From an uncultured Oscillospiraceae bacterium (lineage in GTDB: Bacteria; Bacillota; Clostridia; Oscillospirales; Oscillospiraceae), in contig CARXAY010000026.1 of the NCBI GenBank assembly GCA_949093475.1, forward strand, positions 1-7,208: 7,208 bases of DNA. The letters are read 5' to 3'. This document shows positions 1-6,188 of the stretch, piece by piece; position 1 is the stretch's first letter, and each line of letters starts with the position of its first letter. Below the pieces are notes generated by a model, which did not search any database, had not been told where the DNA came from, and worked only from the letters and a program-made list of their open reading frames with translations. The position numbers were made by a program, and so were the translations under genes.

Positions 1-116
1 ATTTCCCGTTTCATGCCGTTTTCCGCCGCCTTTCCACAAAATCAACGCCTCTACGACTTGTACTAAAAATAACCTGTCCTTTTTTGAAAAAGACACCTTG
101 AAAGGAGTTTTTTATC
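1..116 (+). other. dnaN upstream leader (non-coding)
   Basis: This is non-coding sequence, visibly richer in A and T than the genes, and presumably the end of the dnaA-dnaN intergenic region; dnaA itself is not in the window. A good ribosome binding site, AAAGGAG at 101-107, sits 9 nt before the dnaN ATG. A TTTCCACA word at 31-38 resembles a weak DnaA box, with 7 of 9 matches to TTATCCACA when read from 30. I could not pair a convincing -35 and -10: TTGTAC at 58-63 has no -10 at proper spacing. dnaN may therefore be read from a dnaA promoter outside the window. Confidence 0.6.
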
Positions 117-1232
117 ATGCGCTTCACCTGTGAAAAAGCCCTGCTCCAAAACGCCATCACCACCACCGGGCGGGCCGTGGCGGTCAAGACCTCCATCCCC
201 GCGCTGGAGGGGATCCTCATCGAGGCCCTCGGTTTTCTTCGCCTGACGGGCTACAACTTAGAGACTGGCATCCAGTCCATCGTCAACGCCGATATTCAGG
301 AGGAGGGTACGCTGGTGCTTTCCGCGAAGCTGCTGGGCGAGATTGTCCGCAAGCTCCCCGATGAGCCGGTCACCATTTCCTCCAAGGGGCTGACGGTGAA
401 GTTAGACTGCGGCCAGAGCCACTACACCCTTCAGGCCATCGACCCCGACGAGTTCCCAGAGCTGCCCCAATTCGACGGGGAAAACGAGCTTGTCATGGCC
501 CAGTGCGACCTGAAGAAGATGATTTCCCAGACCATTTTCGCCGTCTCCTCGCAGGACATCCGCCCCGTTCACACCGGCTCTCTCTTTGAGGTGGAAAACG
601 GCTCTCTCACCATGGTCAGTCTGGACGGCTTCCGGCTGGCCCTGCGGCGGGAGAAGTACCAGAAAAATTTGGGGGATGAACACTATTCCTTTGTTGTCCC
701 CGCCTTTGCCCTGAGCGAGGTGGAAAAGATCTGCGACGAGACCGACGAACCCATCTCCATCACCCAAGGCCCGGCCCACGTCCTCTTTACCATTGGGGAA
801 ACCATCGTGGTCTGCCGCCGTCTGGAAGGGGAATTTCTCAACTATAAGCAGTCCATCCCCCGGGAAAACAAGATCAAGGTGGTGGGTGCGACCCGCGACC
901 TGCTGGCGTCCATCGGCCGCGTGTCCCTGATCCTGAGCGACAAGCTGAAAAACCCCCTGCGCTGCACCTTCCGGGAAAATCAGCTTTTCATCACCACCAA
1001 ATCCGCCATCGGCGACGCCTCCGACCTCTGCGCGCTGGAGGGGGACGGCGGCGGATTAGAGATCGGCTTTGACAACCGCTATCTCTCCGACGCCCTGCGC
1101 TTCGCCCCCGCCGACAAAGTCCGCATGGAGCTGAACACCCCCGTCTCCCCCTGCGTGATCCTGCCCCCTGACGAAGGGGACGAGAGCTTCCTCTATCTGG
1201 TGCTTCCCGTGCGGTTGAAGGCGGGGGACTAA
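117..1232 (+). CDS. dnaN: DNA polymerase III subunit beta (sliding clamp)
   Basis: This is the ring-shaped processivity clamp: a dimer encircles DNA and tethers polymerase III, and it also docks ligase and repair factors in the cytoplasm. The 371-residue length is normal for three tandem clamp domains (roughly 1-125, 126-250 and 251-371). Family landmarks are visible: an N-terminus of the MRFTCEK type, the YNLETGI segment near 46-52, SQDIRPVHTGSLFEV at 145-159, the SLDGFRLALRR motif at 168-178, and a C-terminus ending in VLPVRL (362-367), which forms part of the protein-binding pocket. The usual RPVLTG motif carries His instead of Leu (RPVHTG), a substitution I regard as tolerated. The start follows an AAAGGAG ribosome binding site. 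The gene heads the dnaN-yaaA-recF-remB block, as in other Firmicutes. Confidence 0.98.
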   Translation: MRFTCEKALLQNAITTTGRAVAVKTSIPALEGILIEALGFLRLTGYNLETGIQSIVNADIQEEGTLVLSAKLLGEIVRKLPDEPVTISSKGLTVKLDCGQSHYTLQAIDPDEFPELPQFDGENELVMAQCDLKKMISQTIFAVSSQDIRPVHTGSLFEVENGSLTMVSLDGFRLALRREKYQKNLGDEHYSFVVPAFALSEVEKICDETDEPISITQGPAHVLFTIGETIVVCRRLEGEFLNYKQSIPRENKIKVVGATRDLLASIGRVSLILSDKLKNPLRCTFRENQLFITTKSAIGDASDLCALEGDGGGLEIGFDNRYLSDALRFAPADKVRMELNTPVSPCVILPPDEGDESFLYLVLPVRLKAGD

Positions 1233-1264
1233 ATCTTCCACATCAGGAAAAATAGGGGGAAAAG

Positions 1265-1280
1265 TGTTCCACATGAAACA
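1265..1280. promoter_or_regulatory. parS: parS-like ParB (Spo0J) binding site
   Basis: The sequence TGTTCCACATGAAACA matches the Bacillus parS consensus TGTTNCACGTGAAACA at 14 of its 15 fixed positions; the only mismatch is A for the central G. ParB spreads from such sites near oriC and loads SMC condensin, so a site beside dnaN is in the expected place. Its right half, ATGAAACA, also encodes the start of the S4-domain protein. Binding is inferred, and the central CA in place of CG could weaken it. Confidence 0.6.
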
Positions 1281-1485
1281 AATTTCCATTCACACCGAAT
1301 TTATTAAATTAGATTCCCTCCTGAAATTTGCGGGGGCGGTGGAGACCGGAGGAGAGGCCAAGGAGGCCGTCTTGGACGGAGAGGTGCTTTTCAACGGCGA
1401 GCCGTGTCTCATGAGGGGAAAAAAGTGCCGCGCCGGGGATCAGATCTCCTTTCGGGGCGAGACCTATGAACTGATATGCGGGTAG
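1273..1485 (+). CDS. yaaA: S4-domain RNA-binding protein YaaA (RlbA-like)
   Basis: A small protein of 70 residues from ATG 1273, or 73 from GTG 1264. It is almost entirely an S4 RNA-binding domain: the segment FIKLDSLLKFAGAVETGG is followed by a conserved VLFNGEPCLMRGKKCRAGDQI loop and strand region typical of the S4 alpha-L fold. It belongs to the YaaA family located between dnaN and recF in Firmicutes; its exact role is not settled, although links to ribosome assembly or RNA binding are likely. I prefer ATG 1273 because relatives start about there. The AGGGGGA tract at 1254-1260 is, however, better spaced for GTG 1264 (about 4 nt) than for ATG (about 12 nt), so the start is uncertain. Its last 10 bases overlap the start of recF, implying translational coupling. 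Confidence 0.9.
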   Translation: MKQISIHTEFIKLDSLLKFAGAVETGGEAKEAVLDGEVLFNGEPCLMRGKKCRAGDQISFRGETYELICG

Positions 1486-2572
1486 ACGCCGTCACCTTGG
1501 ACTTCTGGCGCAATTATCCCCATGAGGCCCTTTCCTTTTCGCCGGGGGTCAACGTGTTTTACGGGGACAACGCCCAGGGAAAGACCAACCTTTTAGAGGC
1601 CATTGCGTACCTCTCCTGCGCCAAAAGCCACCGGGCGCGGTATGACCGGGAGTTGATCTATCACGGGGTGGATCACGCCTTTGTTCAGGGAGAGGTGTGG
1701 GACGGCCGGCGGGCCGTCACCATCGAGGCCCGCCTTCACCGGCAGGGCCGCCGCCAGCTTTTGGCCAACGGGGTAGGGCTGAAAAGCTCCGCGGAGTTGT
1801 CTGAAAGCCTAAAAACCGTGCTTTTTTGTCCTGAGGATCTGTTTTTGGTCAAGGCGGGGGCAGCCGAACGCCGCCGGTTCTTTGACGCTTGCATCTCCCA
1901 GCTTCGCCCCCGGTACGCGGTGGCTCTGGCGGAATATAAGAAGCTCTATGAACACAAGACCCGCATTTTGCGGACTGGTCGGACAAGCCCGACCTGCTGG
2001 AAACGCTGGATGACTTCTCCCTCCGCATGGCCCAGATGGGGGCGGTGATCATCCACTACCGCGCCCACTTTGTCAAGCAGCTGAAGCTCCACGCCCCCGC
2101 CATCCACGCCGAATGCTCCGGGGGGCATGAGACGCTGGAGCTGGACTATAAGACCGTCTCTACCGTGGCCGACCCTCTGGCGGGACGCAAGGCCATTTTC
2201 GACGCCCTGCTCCTCCATCAGCAGACCCACCGTCAGGCGGAGCTGGACGCCCGCCAGTGCCTTACCGGCCCCCATAAGGACGACCTTATCCTCACCATCG
2301 ACGGCCAGACCGCAAAGGAATACGCCTCCCAAGGGCAGACGAGAACGGCGGCGCTGGCCTTGAAGCTGGGCGCGCGGGAGCTGTGCTACGCGGACACGGG
2401 CTATTGGCCCGTGTTGCTTTTGGATGACGTACTCTCCGAGCTGGACGCCCGGCGCAGGGAGTTTGTGCTGGAGCGCATCCAAGGCGGGCAGGTGTTTATC
2501 ACCTGCTGCGAGGAGGGGGAGTTTCCCACGGCGAAGAAGTTCCGCGTGGCGGACGGAAGGGTTGTAAAGTAA
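1476..2572 (+). pseudogene. recF: recF, DNA replication/repair ATPase, broken by a -1 frameshift
   Basis: RecF is an SMC-like ABC ATPase that helps RecO and RecR load RecA at single-strand gaps. The open frame from ATG 1476 carries the FRNY-like start (WRNY, 11-14) and the Walker A box GDNAQGKT (30-37). After Arg166 (codon 1971-1973) it runs into unrelated residues and stops at 2048. The correct continuation, starting DWSDKPDLLETLDDF, lies in another frame from 1973 and carries the ABC signature SQGQTR (about 285-290) and Walker B LLLDDVLSELD (about 314-324). It ends at TAA 2570-2572. Restoring one G in the run at 1972-1973 (GG to GGG) would give an uninterrupted 365-residue protein, the usual RecF length. 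No canonical X XXY YYZ slippery heptamer is visible, so I favour a sequencing or assembly error or a recent mutation over programmed frameshifting. The truncated 190-residue product would lack the signature and Walker B motifs. Confidence 0.9.
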
Positions 2573-2820
2573 TGTACCTTCACATTGGGGATGCAGTGGT
2601 CGTACCCTACGGGGACATTTTGGGGATCTTTGATCTGGACAACGCCACCTATGCCAAGGACACCCGGGATTTTCTGGAGCGCGCGGAGGAGGCCGGGCAG
2701 CTCGTGACCTTGGGCCAGCGGCTGCCGGTGTCTCTGGTGGTGACCAAACGGGGAACATACCTTTCTCCCATTTCTTCCGCGACGCTGAACAAGCGGTTGA
2801 GCGAAAACCGCTGGGAATAA
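2572..2820 (+). CDS. remB: Extracellular matrix regulator RemB (DUF370, YaaB)
   Basis: An 82-residue member of the RemA/RemB (DUF370) family. Hallmarks are the start MYLHIGDAVVVPYGDILGIF, the FDLDNATYAKDTRDFL segment (20-35) and the LSPISSATLNKR tail (64-75). In Bacillus subtilis RemB sits at this same place, between recF and gyrB, and takes part in activating biofilm matrix genes. RemA is a DNA-binding relative, so RemB may likewise bind nucleic acid, but this is not shown by the sequence. The ATG shares its A with the recF stop (TAATG), so translation is probably coupled to recF. A 7-bp inverted repeat (2792-2798 with 2806-2812) lies in the last codons but has no T-run, so it is not a convincing terminator. 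Confidence 0.93.
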   Translation: MYLHIGDAVVVPYGDILGIFDLDNATYAKDTRDFLERAEEAGQLVTLGQRLPVSLVVTKRGTYLSPISSATLNKRLSENRWE

Positions 2821-2850
2821 ACAAAAGAGAAACTACCCGGAGGAAAAACC

Positions 2851-3231
2851 ATGACCCGCACGGAACTGGAACGCTACATCTTGGATACTTACCACGCCGA
2901 GGACGACCGGCCTTGGGTGGAATACCCCCAGCATCAGGTGTTTCGCCACCCGGCCAACAAAAAATGGTTCGCTTTGGCGATGACCATCACCCGGGACAAG
3001 CTGGGCCTTCCCGGCGAGGGCTTCATCGACGCGGTGAATTTGAAGTGCGACCCCCTGCTCATCGACGCGCTGCGGGCAGAGCCGGGGTTTTTCCCCGCCT
3101 ATCACATGAACAAGACCCACTGGATCACCGCCGCGCTGGACGGCAGCGCCGACGACGAAAAGCTCACCTTCGCGCTGGAGAGGAGCTTTGACCTCACCAA
3201 GCCGAAAATGAAGAGACGCAGGGCGGAATAA
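2851..3231 (+). CDS. MmcQ/YjbR family protein
   Basis: A 126-residue protein of the MmcQ/YjbR family, small proteins with a CyaY-like double-wing fold. Recognisable family segments are the HPANKKWFALAM block (33-44), DKLGLPGEGFIDAVNLKCDPLL (49-70), and the strongly conserved PGFFPAYHMNKTHWITAALDG (78-98) before an SFDLT motif (112-116). It ends in a basic tail (KPKMKRRRAE). The founding names refer to a gene next to mitomycin genes and to E. coli YjbR; the biochemical role is unknown, so I assign none. A GGAGGA ribosome binding site (2839-2844) sits just before the ATG. The gene lies 30 nt after remB with no terminator or promoter seen, so it probably shares the upstream transcript. The gyrB promoter begins immediately after its stop codon. 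Confidence 0.88.
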   Translation: MTRTELERYILDTYHAEDDRPWVEYPQHQVFRHPANKKWFALAMTITRDKLGLPGEGFIDAVNLKCDPLLIDALRAEPGFFPAYHMNKTHWITAALDGSADDEKLTFALERSFDLTKPKMKRRRAE

Positions 3232-3233
3232 AT

Positions 3234-3262
3234 TTGCAACCCCCACAAATTTGTGTTATAAT
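3234..3262 (+). promoter_or_regulatory. gyrB promoter (sigma-A, extended -10)
   Basis: The -35 box is TTGCAA at 3234-3239 (4 of 6 to consensus) and the -10 box is a perfect TATAAT at 3257-3262, separated by 17 nt. A TGT directly before the -10 (3254-3256) forms an extended -10, which can compensate for the weaker -35. Transcription would start near 3269, giving a leader of about 24 nt that contains the gyrB ribosome binding site. The element begins three bases after the upstream gene's stop codon. Confidence 0.8.
3244..3255. promoter_or_regulatory. 12-bp palindrome inside the gyrB promoter spacer
   Basis: CACAAATTTGTG is a perfect palindrome lying between the -35 and -10 boxes of gyrB and overlapping the TG of the extended -10. 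Its position would suit a repressor operator or a supercoiling-sensitive spacer. I do not recognise it as the site of a named regulator. A 12-bp palindrome is expected once or twice by chance in a window this long, so its location is the only argument for function. Confidence 0.4.
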
Positions 3263-3292
3263 AGATTAGATAATGACTTCGGAGGTATTCCC

Positions 3293-5251
3293 ATGGAAAA
3301 GGACGAAGAATTGATCTTGGACGCACAGGAATCCACCCATGTGGAGCATGAATACGGCGCGTCGGAGATCCAAGTGCTGGAGGGGCTGGAGGCCGTCCGC
3401 AAGCGGCCGGGTATGTACATCGGCTCGACCAGTACGTCGGGCCTCCACCACTTGGTCTACGAGATCGTGGACAACGCCATCGACGAGGCGCTGGCGGGCT
3501 ACTGCGACCATATCACCGTCACCATTCTCCCCGGCGACGTGATCCGCGTCACCGACAACGGCCGCGGCATCCCCGTGGACATCCAGCAGCAGACGGGCAA
3601 GCCCGCCTTGGAGGTGGTCTATACCATCCTCCACGCCGGCGGCAAGTTCGGCGGCGGCGGCTACAAGGTCTCCGGCGGCCTCCACGGCGTGGGCGCGTCG
3701 GTGGTCAACGCCCTGAGCGAGTGGCTGGAGGTGCGCGTCCATAAAAACGGGAGCATCTACGAGATGAAGTTCGCCCGCGGCATCGTGACCCAGCCCATGA
3801 CCATCGTGGGCGAGACCGACCACACCGGGACGGAGGTGGTCTTTAAGCCCGACCCGGAGATGTTTGAGGACACCGTGTACGATTACGAGACCCTCCACAC
3901 CCGGATGCGGGAGGAGGCGTTTTTGAACGCCGGGCTGTCCATCACCACCACCGACACCCGCACCGAGGACGGCCCAAGCGACACCATGTGCTACGCCGGC
4001 GGCATCAAGGAGTTTGTCACATGGCTCAACCGCTCCAAGACCGCCTTGGACGAAAACGTCATCTATATGTCGGGGATGAAGGACGACTCCATGGCGGAGA
4101 TCGCCCTCCAGTATAACGACAGCTACAACGAGACCATCCTCTCCTTCGCCAACAACGTCCACACCCCCGAGGGCGGGATGCATGAGACCGGCCTCAAGGC
4201 CGCCCTCACCCGCGTTCTGAACCAGTACGGGCAGAAGATGAAGCTCCTCAAGGAGGACGAGAAGGTCTCCGGCGAGGACTGCCGGGAGGGCCTTTGCTGC
4301 GTGATCTCGGTGAAGCTCACCGACGCCCAGTTTGAGGGCCAGACCAAGGCCAAGCTGGGCAACAGCGAGATCCGCACGCTGGTGGACAACTTGGTGTCCG
4401 AGAAGTTAGAGCAATTTTTGGAGGAACACCCCGCCGTGGGCCGCACCATTTTGGACAAGGCCCTCACCGCCAACCGCGCGAGAGAAGCGGCCCGGCGCGC
4501 CCGGGAAAGCGTCCGCCGCAAGACCGCGCTGGACGGCGCGACCCTCCCCGGCAAGCTGGCCGACTGCAACGAGCGCGACCCGGCCCTGACGGAAATTTAC
4601 ATCGTGGAGGGCGACTCCGCAGGCGGCTCGGCCAAGGGCGGGCGGGACGCCCGTTTTCAGGCCATCCTTCCCCTCTGGGGCAAGATGCTCAATGTGGAAA
4701 AGGCCCGGGCCGACAAGGTGTACGGCAACGACAAGCTGAACCCCGTCATCACCGCGCTGGGGGCGGGCATCGGCGAGGATTTCGACCTGGAAAAGCTCCG
4801 CTACCACAAGATCATCATCATGGCGGATGCCGATGTGGACGGCGCACACATCCGCACCCTGCTTTTGACCTTCTTCTTCCGCTTTATGCGCCCCCTGATC
4901 GAGGGCGGCTACGTCTATTCCGCCGTGCCTCCCCTCTATAAGCTGACCCGGGGCAAGACCACAAGGGTGGCCTTCTCCGACGAGGAGCGGGACGCAGTCT
5001 CCGCCGAGCTGCGGGGGGACAACCCCAACGCCAAGGTGGACATCAACCGCTTCAAGGGTCTGGGCGAGATGGATCCCCACGAGCTTTGGGAGACCACCAT
5101 GGATCCGGAAAAGCGCATCCTCAAGCAATTCACGCTGGGCGACGCCATCGCCGCCGACGAGACCTTCACCATCCTCATGGGCGAGAAGGTCGAGCCCCGC
5201 AAGGAGTTCATCGAGCAAAACGCCAAGTATGCGGTGAATGTGGACATCTGA
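3293..5251 (+). CDS. gyrB: DNA gyrase subunit B
   Basis: This is the ATPase subunit of DNA gyrase; with GyrA it introduces negative supercoils using ATP. The protein has 652 residues, normal for Firmicute GyrB without large insertions. The GHKL ATPase domain shows EIVDNAIDEAL (57-67), DNGRGIP (88-94) and the ATP-lid motif GGLHGVGAS (128-136). The Toprim domain shows EGDSAGGSAKGGRD from 439 and the metal-binding DADVDG (512-517). The C-terminal RFKGLGEMDPHELWETTMDP is the classical GyrB tail. I chose ATG 3293, preceded by GGAGG at 3281-3285 and downstream of the promoter; a longer reading from 3251 would start inside the promoter. ParE is the main alternative identity, but the place after recF and remB argues for GyrB. 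gyrA does not follow; the rpmH module does. Confidence 0.97.
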   Translation: MEKDEELILDAQESTHVEHEYGASEIQVLEGLEAVRKRPGMYIGSTSTSGLHHLVYEIVDNAIDEALAGYCDHITVTILPGDVIRVTDNGRGIPVDIQQQTGKPALEVVYTILHAGGKFGGGGYKVSGGLHGVGASVVNALSEWLEVRVHKNGSIYEMKFARGIVTQPMTIVGETDHTGTEVVFKPDPEMFEDTVYDYETLHTRMREEAFLNAGLSITTTDTRTEDGPSDTMCYAGGIKEFVTWLNRSKTALDENVIYMSGMKDDSMAEIALQYNDSYNETILSFANNVHTPEGGMHETGLKAALTRVLNQYGQKMKLLKEDEKVSGEDCREGLCCVISVKLTDAQFEGQTKAKLGNSEIRTLVDNLVSEKLEQFLEEHPAVGRTILDKALTANRAREAARRARESVRRKTALDGATLPGKLADCNERDPALTEIYIVEGDSAGGSAKGGRDARFQAILPLWGKMLNVEKARADKVYGNDKLNPVITALGAGIGEDFDLEKLRYHKIIIMADADVDGAHIRTLLLTFFFRFMRPLIEGGYVYSAVPPLYKLTRGKTTRVAFSDEERDAVSAELRGDNPNAKVDINRFKGLGEMDPHELWETTMDPEKRILKQFTLGDAIAADETFTILMGEKVEPRKEFIEQNAKYAVNVDI

Positions 5252-5254
5252 CTC

Positions 5255-5283
5255 TTGACAAGAGCGTTTCTTTCCTATATAAT
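5255..5283 (+). promoter_or_regulatory. rpmH promoter, perfect sigma-A consensus
   Basis: TTGACA at 5255-5260 and TATAAT at 5278-5283 are separated by exactly 17 nt, a full match to the vegetative consensus, as expected for an abundant ribosomal protein. The -35 starts three bases after the gyrB stop codon. Transcription would begin near 5290, giving a leader of about 95 nt. No terminator separates gyrB from this promoter, so gyrB transcripts may also read into rpmH. Confidence 0.93.
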
Positions 5284-5328
5284 ACCCGTGCGTTTTGCGC
5301 CAAAAAGTTCATTTCGCAACCCGCGGCA

Positions 5329-5367
5329 CCACAAGCCGTTGTGGATAGGTAGCATACGCTACCACAA
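5329..5367 (+). promoter_or_regulatory. rpmH leader with alternative hairpins
   Basis: Two adjacent hairpins can form just upstream of the rpmH ribosome binding site. The first pairs CCACAA (5329-5334) with TTGTGG (5339-5344) across a 4-nt loop. The second pairs GGTAGC (5348-5353) with GCTACC (5358-5363) across a 4-nt loop. A second copy of CCACAA at 5362-5367 can compete for the same TTGTGG, giving a longer bulged hairpin that excludes the first. The ribosome binding site AGGAGGTG (5370-5377) begins three bases later. Regulation is inferred only from the layout. Confidence 0.5.
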
Positions 5368-5384
5368 TTAGGAGGTGTATACCC

Positions 5385-5519
5385 ATGGTTCGTACCTATC
5401 AGCCAAAAAAAAGACAGCGTTCTAAGGTGCATGGCTTCCGCAAGCGGATGGCGACCGCCAACGGCCGCAAGGTCTTGGCCCGCCGCCGGGCGCGCGGCCG
5501 CGCGCGGCTGACCCACTAA
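5385..5519 (+). CDS. rpmH: 50S ribosomal protein L34
   Basis: A 44-residue, highly basic protein of the large ribosomal subunit. The sequence reads MVRTYQPKKRQRSKVHGFRKR, then MATANGRKVLARRRARGRARLTH: the classic L34 pattern of T(Y/F)QP, a K/R-rich core with HGFRKRM, and the GRKVLARRRARGR block that threads into 23S rRNA. The length is the usual 44 or so. The start codon ATG 5385 follows AGGAGGTG at a 7-nt spacing. It has its own perfect promoter and a structured leader, and is the first gene of the rpmH-rnpA-yidD-yidC module. The codons are strongly GC-rich in the C-terminal arginine run (5479-5510). Confidence 0.98.
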   Translation: MVRTYQPKKRQRSKVHGFRKRMATANGRKVLARRRARGRARLTH

Positions 5520-5545
5520 TGACCGGTCGGGAGTGACCAAACAAA

Positions 5546-5575
5546 AGGGGCGGGAGGACTTTCCTTCTCGCCCCT
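5546..5575 (+). terminator. Strong hairpin between rpmH and rnpA (attenuator-like)
   Basis: AGGGGCG (5546-5552) pairs perfectly with CGCCCCT (5569-5575). The stem can extend through five further pairs, including two G-U pairs, around a 6-nt loop. No T-run follows (the next bases are AACGTGG), so it does not look like a complete intrinsic terminator. It more likely causes partial termination, RNA processing or 3'-end protection, which would keep L34 mRNA more abundant than the rnpA message. Confidence 0.55.
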
Positions 5576-5600
5576 AACGTGGCATAGGGGGGAAAGGGCC

Positions 5601-5936
5601 GTGAAGCAGACCGTCGCCATCAAGCAGCCCCACCTCTTCCGCCGGGCTTACGCCAAGGGAAAAAGCGCCGTCACCCCGACGGTGGTGCTCTACGCCCGGA
5701 AAAACGGCCAGAGCTTCAACCGCCTTGGCCTCACGGTGGGCACAAAGGTGGGCAAGGCCACCGTCCGCAACCGGGTGCGCCGCCGCCTCAAGGAGAGCTA
5801 CCGCCTCCGGGAAGGGACGGTGAAGCAGGGCTATGACCTTGTCATCGTGGCCCGCACCGCCGCGGCGGAGGCGCGCTTTGCCCTGCTGGACAGGCACTTG
5901 GCGTCGCTGCTCAAGCGGCTGGAGCTGTTGGCATGA
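5601..5936 (+). CDS. rnpA: Ribonuclease P protein component
   Basis: This is the protein subunit of RNase P, which helps the catalytic RNA remove 5' leaders from precursor tRNAs. The 111-residue, basic protein shows the family landmarks: FRRAYAKGKS (13-22), RLGLTV (41-46), and the RNR signature within KVGKATVRNRVRRRLKESYR (49-68), which contacts the RNase P RNA. YDLVIVAR (78-85) forms the following core strand. I chose GTG 5601, preceded by an AGGGGGG tract (5586-5592) at 8 nt; no better upstream start exists. The stop overlaps the next ATG (ATGA), a classic coupling arrangement. The gene is separated from rpmH by about 80 nt containing a strong hairpin, so its level is probably set below that of L34. 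Confidence 0.97.
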   Translation: MKQTVAIKQPHLFRRAYAKGKSAVTPTVVLYARKNGQSFNRLGLTVGTKVGKATVRNRVRRRLKESYRLREGTVKQGYDLVIVARTAAAEARFALLDRHLASLLKRLELLA

Positions 5937-6178
5937 AGGGGCTTCTTTTGTGGCTCATCCGGGGATACCGCAGGTACATATCCCCCCAAAGGCCGCCCTG
6001 CTGCCGCTTTATCCCCACCTGCTCGGCGTACGCCTACGAGGCCATCGAGACCCACGGGGCGGTCAAGGGCGGCTGGCTGGCGGTGAAGCGCATTTGCAAG
6101 TGCCACCCCTTCCACAAGCAAGACTCGATCGTGTACGACCCTGTCCCGCCCAAGGGCGGCGCAGGCCACTCACATTAG
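5933..6178 (+). CDS. yidD: Membrane protein insertion efficiency factor YidD
   Basis: A small 81-residue protein of the YidD family, thought to assist YidC-dependent insertion of inner-membrane proteins; it associates with the membrane through an amphipathic N-terminal helix. Visible hallmarks are LLWLIRGYRRYISP (5-18), the cysteine motif CCRFIPTCSAYAYEAIE (23-39), and the second cysteine block RICKCHPFH (53-61) followed by YDPVP. These conserved Cys residues and the adjoining PTCSxYA segment define the family. It overlaps the end of rnpA by four bases (ATGA) and precedes yidC by 10 nt, the canonical order. Its stop codon lies inside the yidC ribosome binding site. Confidence 0.97.
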   Translation: MKGLLLWLIRGYRRYISPQRPPCCRFIPTCSAYAYEAIETHGAVKGGWLAVKRICKCHPFHKQDSIVYDPVPPKGGAGHSH

Positions 6179-6188
6179 GAGGCCGCCA

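Noticed and set aside
1..14. ATTTCCCG resembling the left half of a Noc nucleoid-occlusion site
   Set aside because: Only the left half matches; the right half does not form the ATTTCCCGGGAAAT palindrome.
1960..1980. Programmed -1 frameshifting in recF
   Set aside because: No X XXY YYZ heptamer is visible at the switch, and RecF is not known to me to use frameshifting; a one-base deletion explains the data more simply.
2792..2812. 7-bp inverted repeat at the end of remB as a terminator
   Set aside because: It lies inside the coding sequence and has no T-run after it; the next gene seems to depend on read-through.
1946..2824. Reverse-strand open frame (292 codons) opposite recF and remB
   Set aside because: It is a mirror-frame artefact of GC-rich coding sequence; the forward strand carries unmistakable RecF and RemB motifs.
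3266..4183. Reverse-strand open frame (305 codons) opposite gyrB
   Set aside because: It is a shadow of the conserved GyrB ATPase domain; composition is skewed to Val/Gly/Ala/Asp/His and no ribosome binding site or family motif is seen.
5340..5348. TGTGGATAG, 8 of 9 to a reverse-strand DnaA box
   Set aside because: It is a single copy without neighbours and is better explained as part of the rpmH leader pairing arms; an origin would need a cluster.
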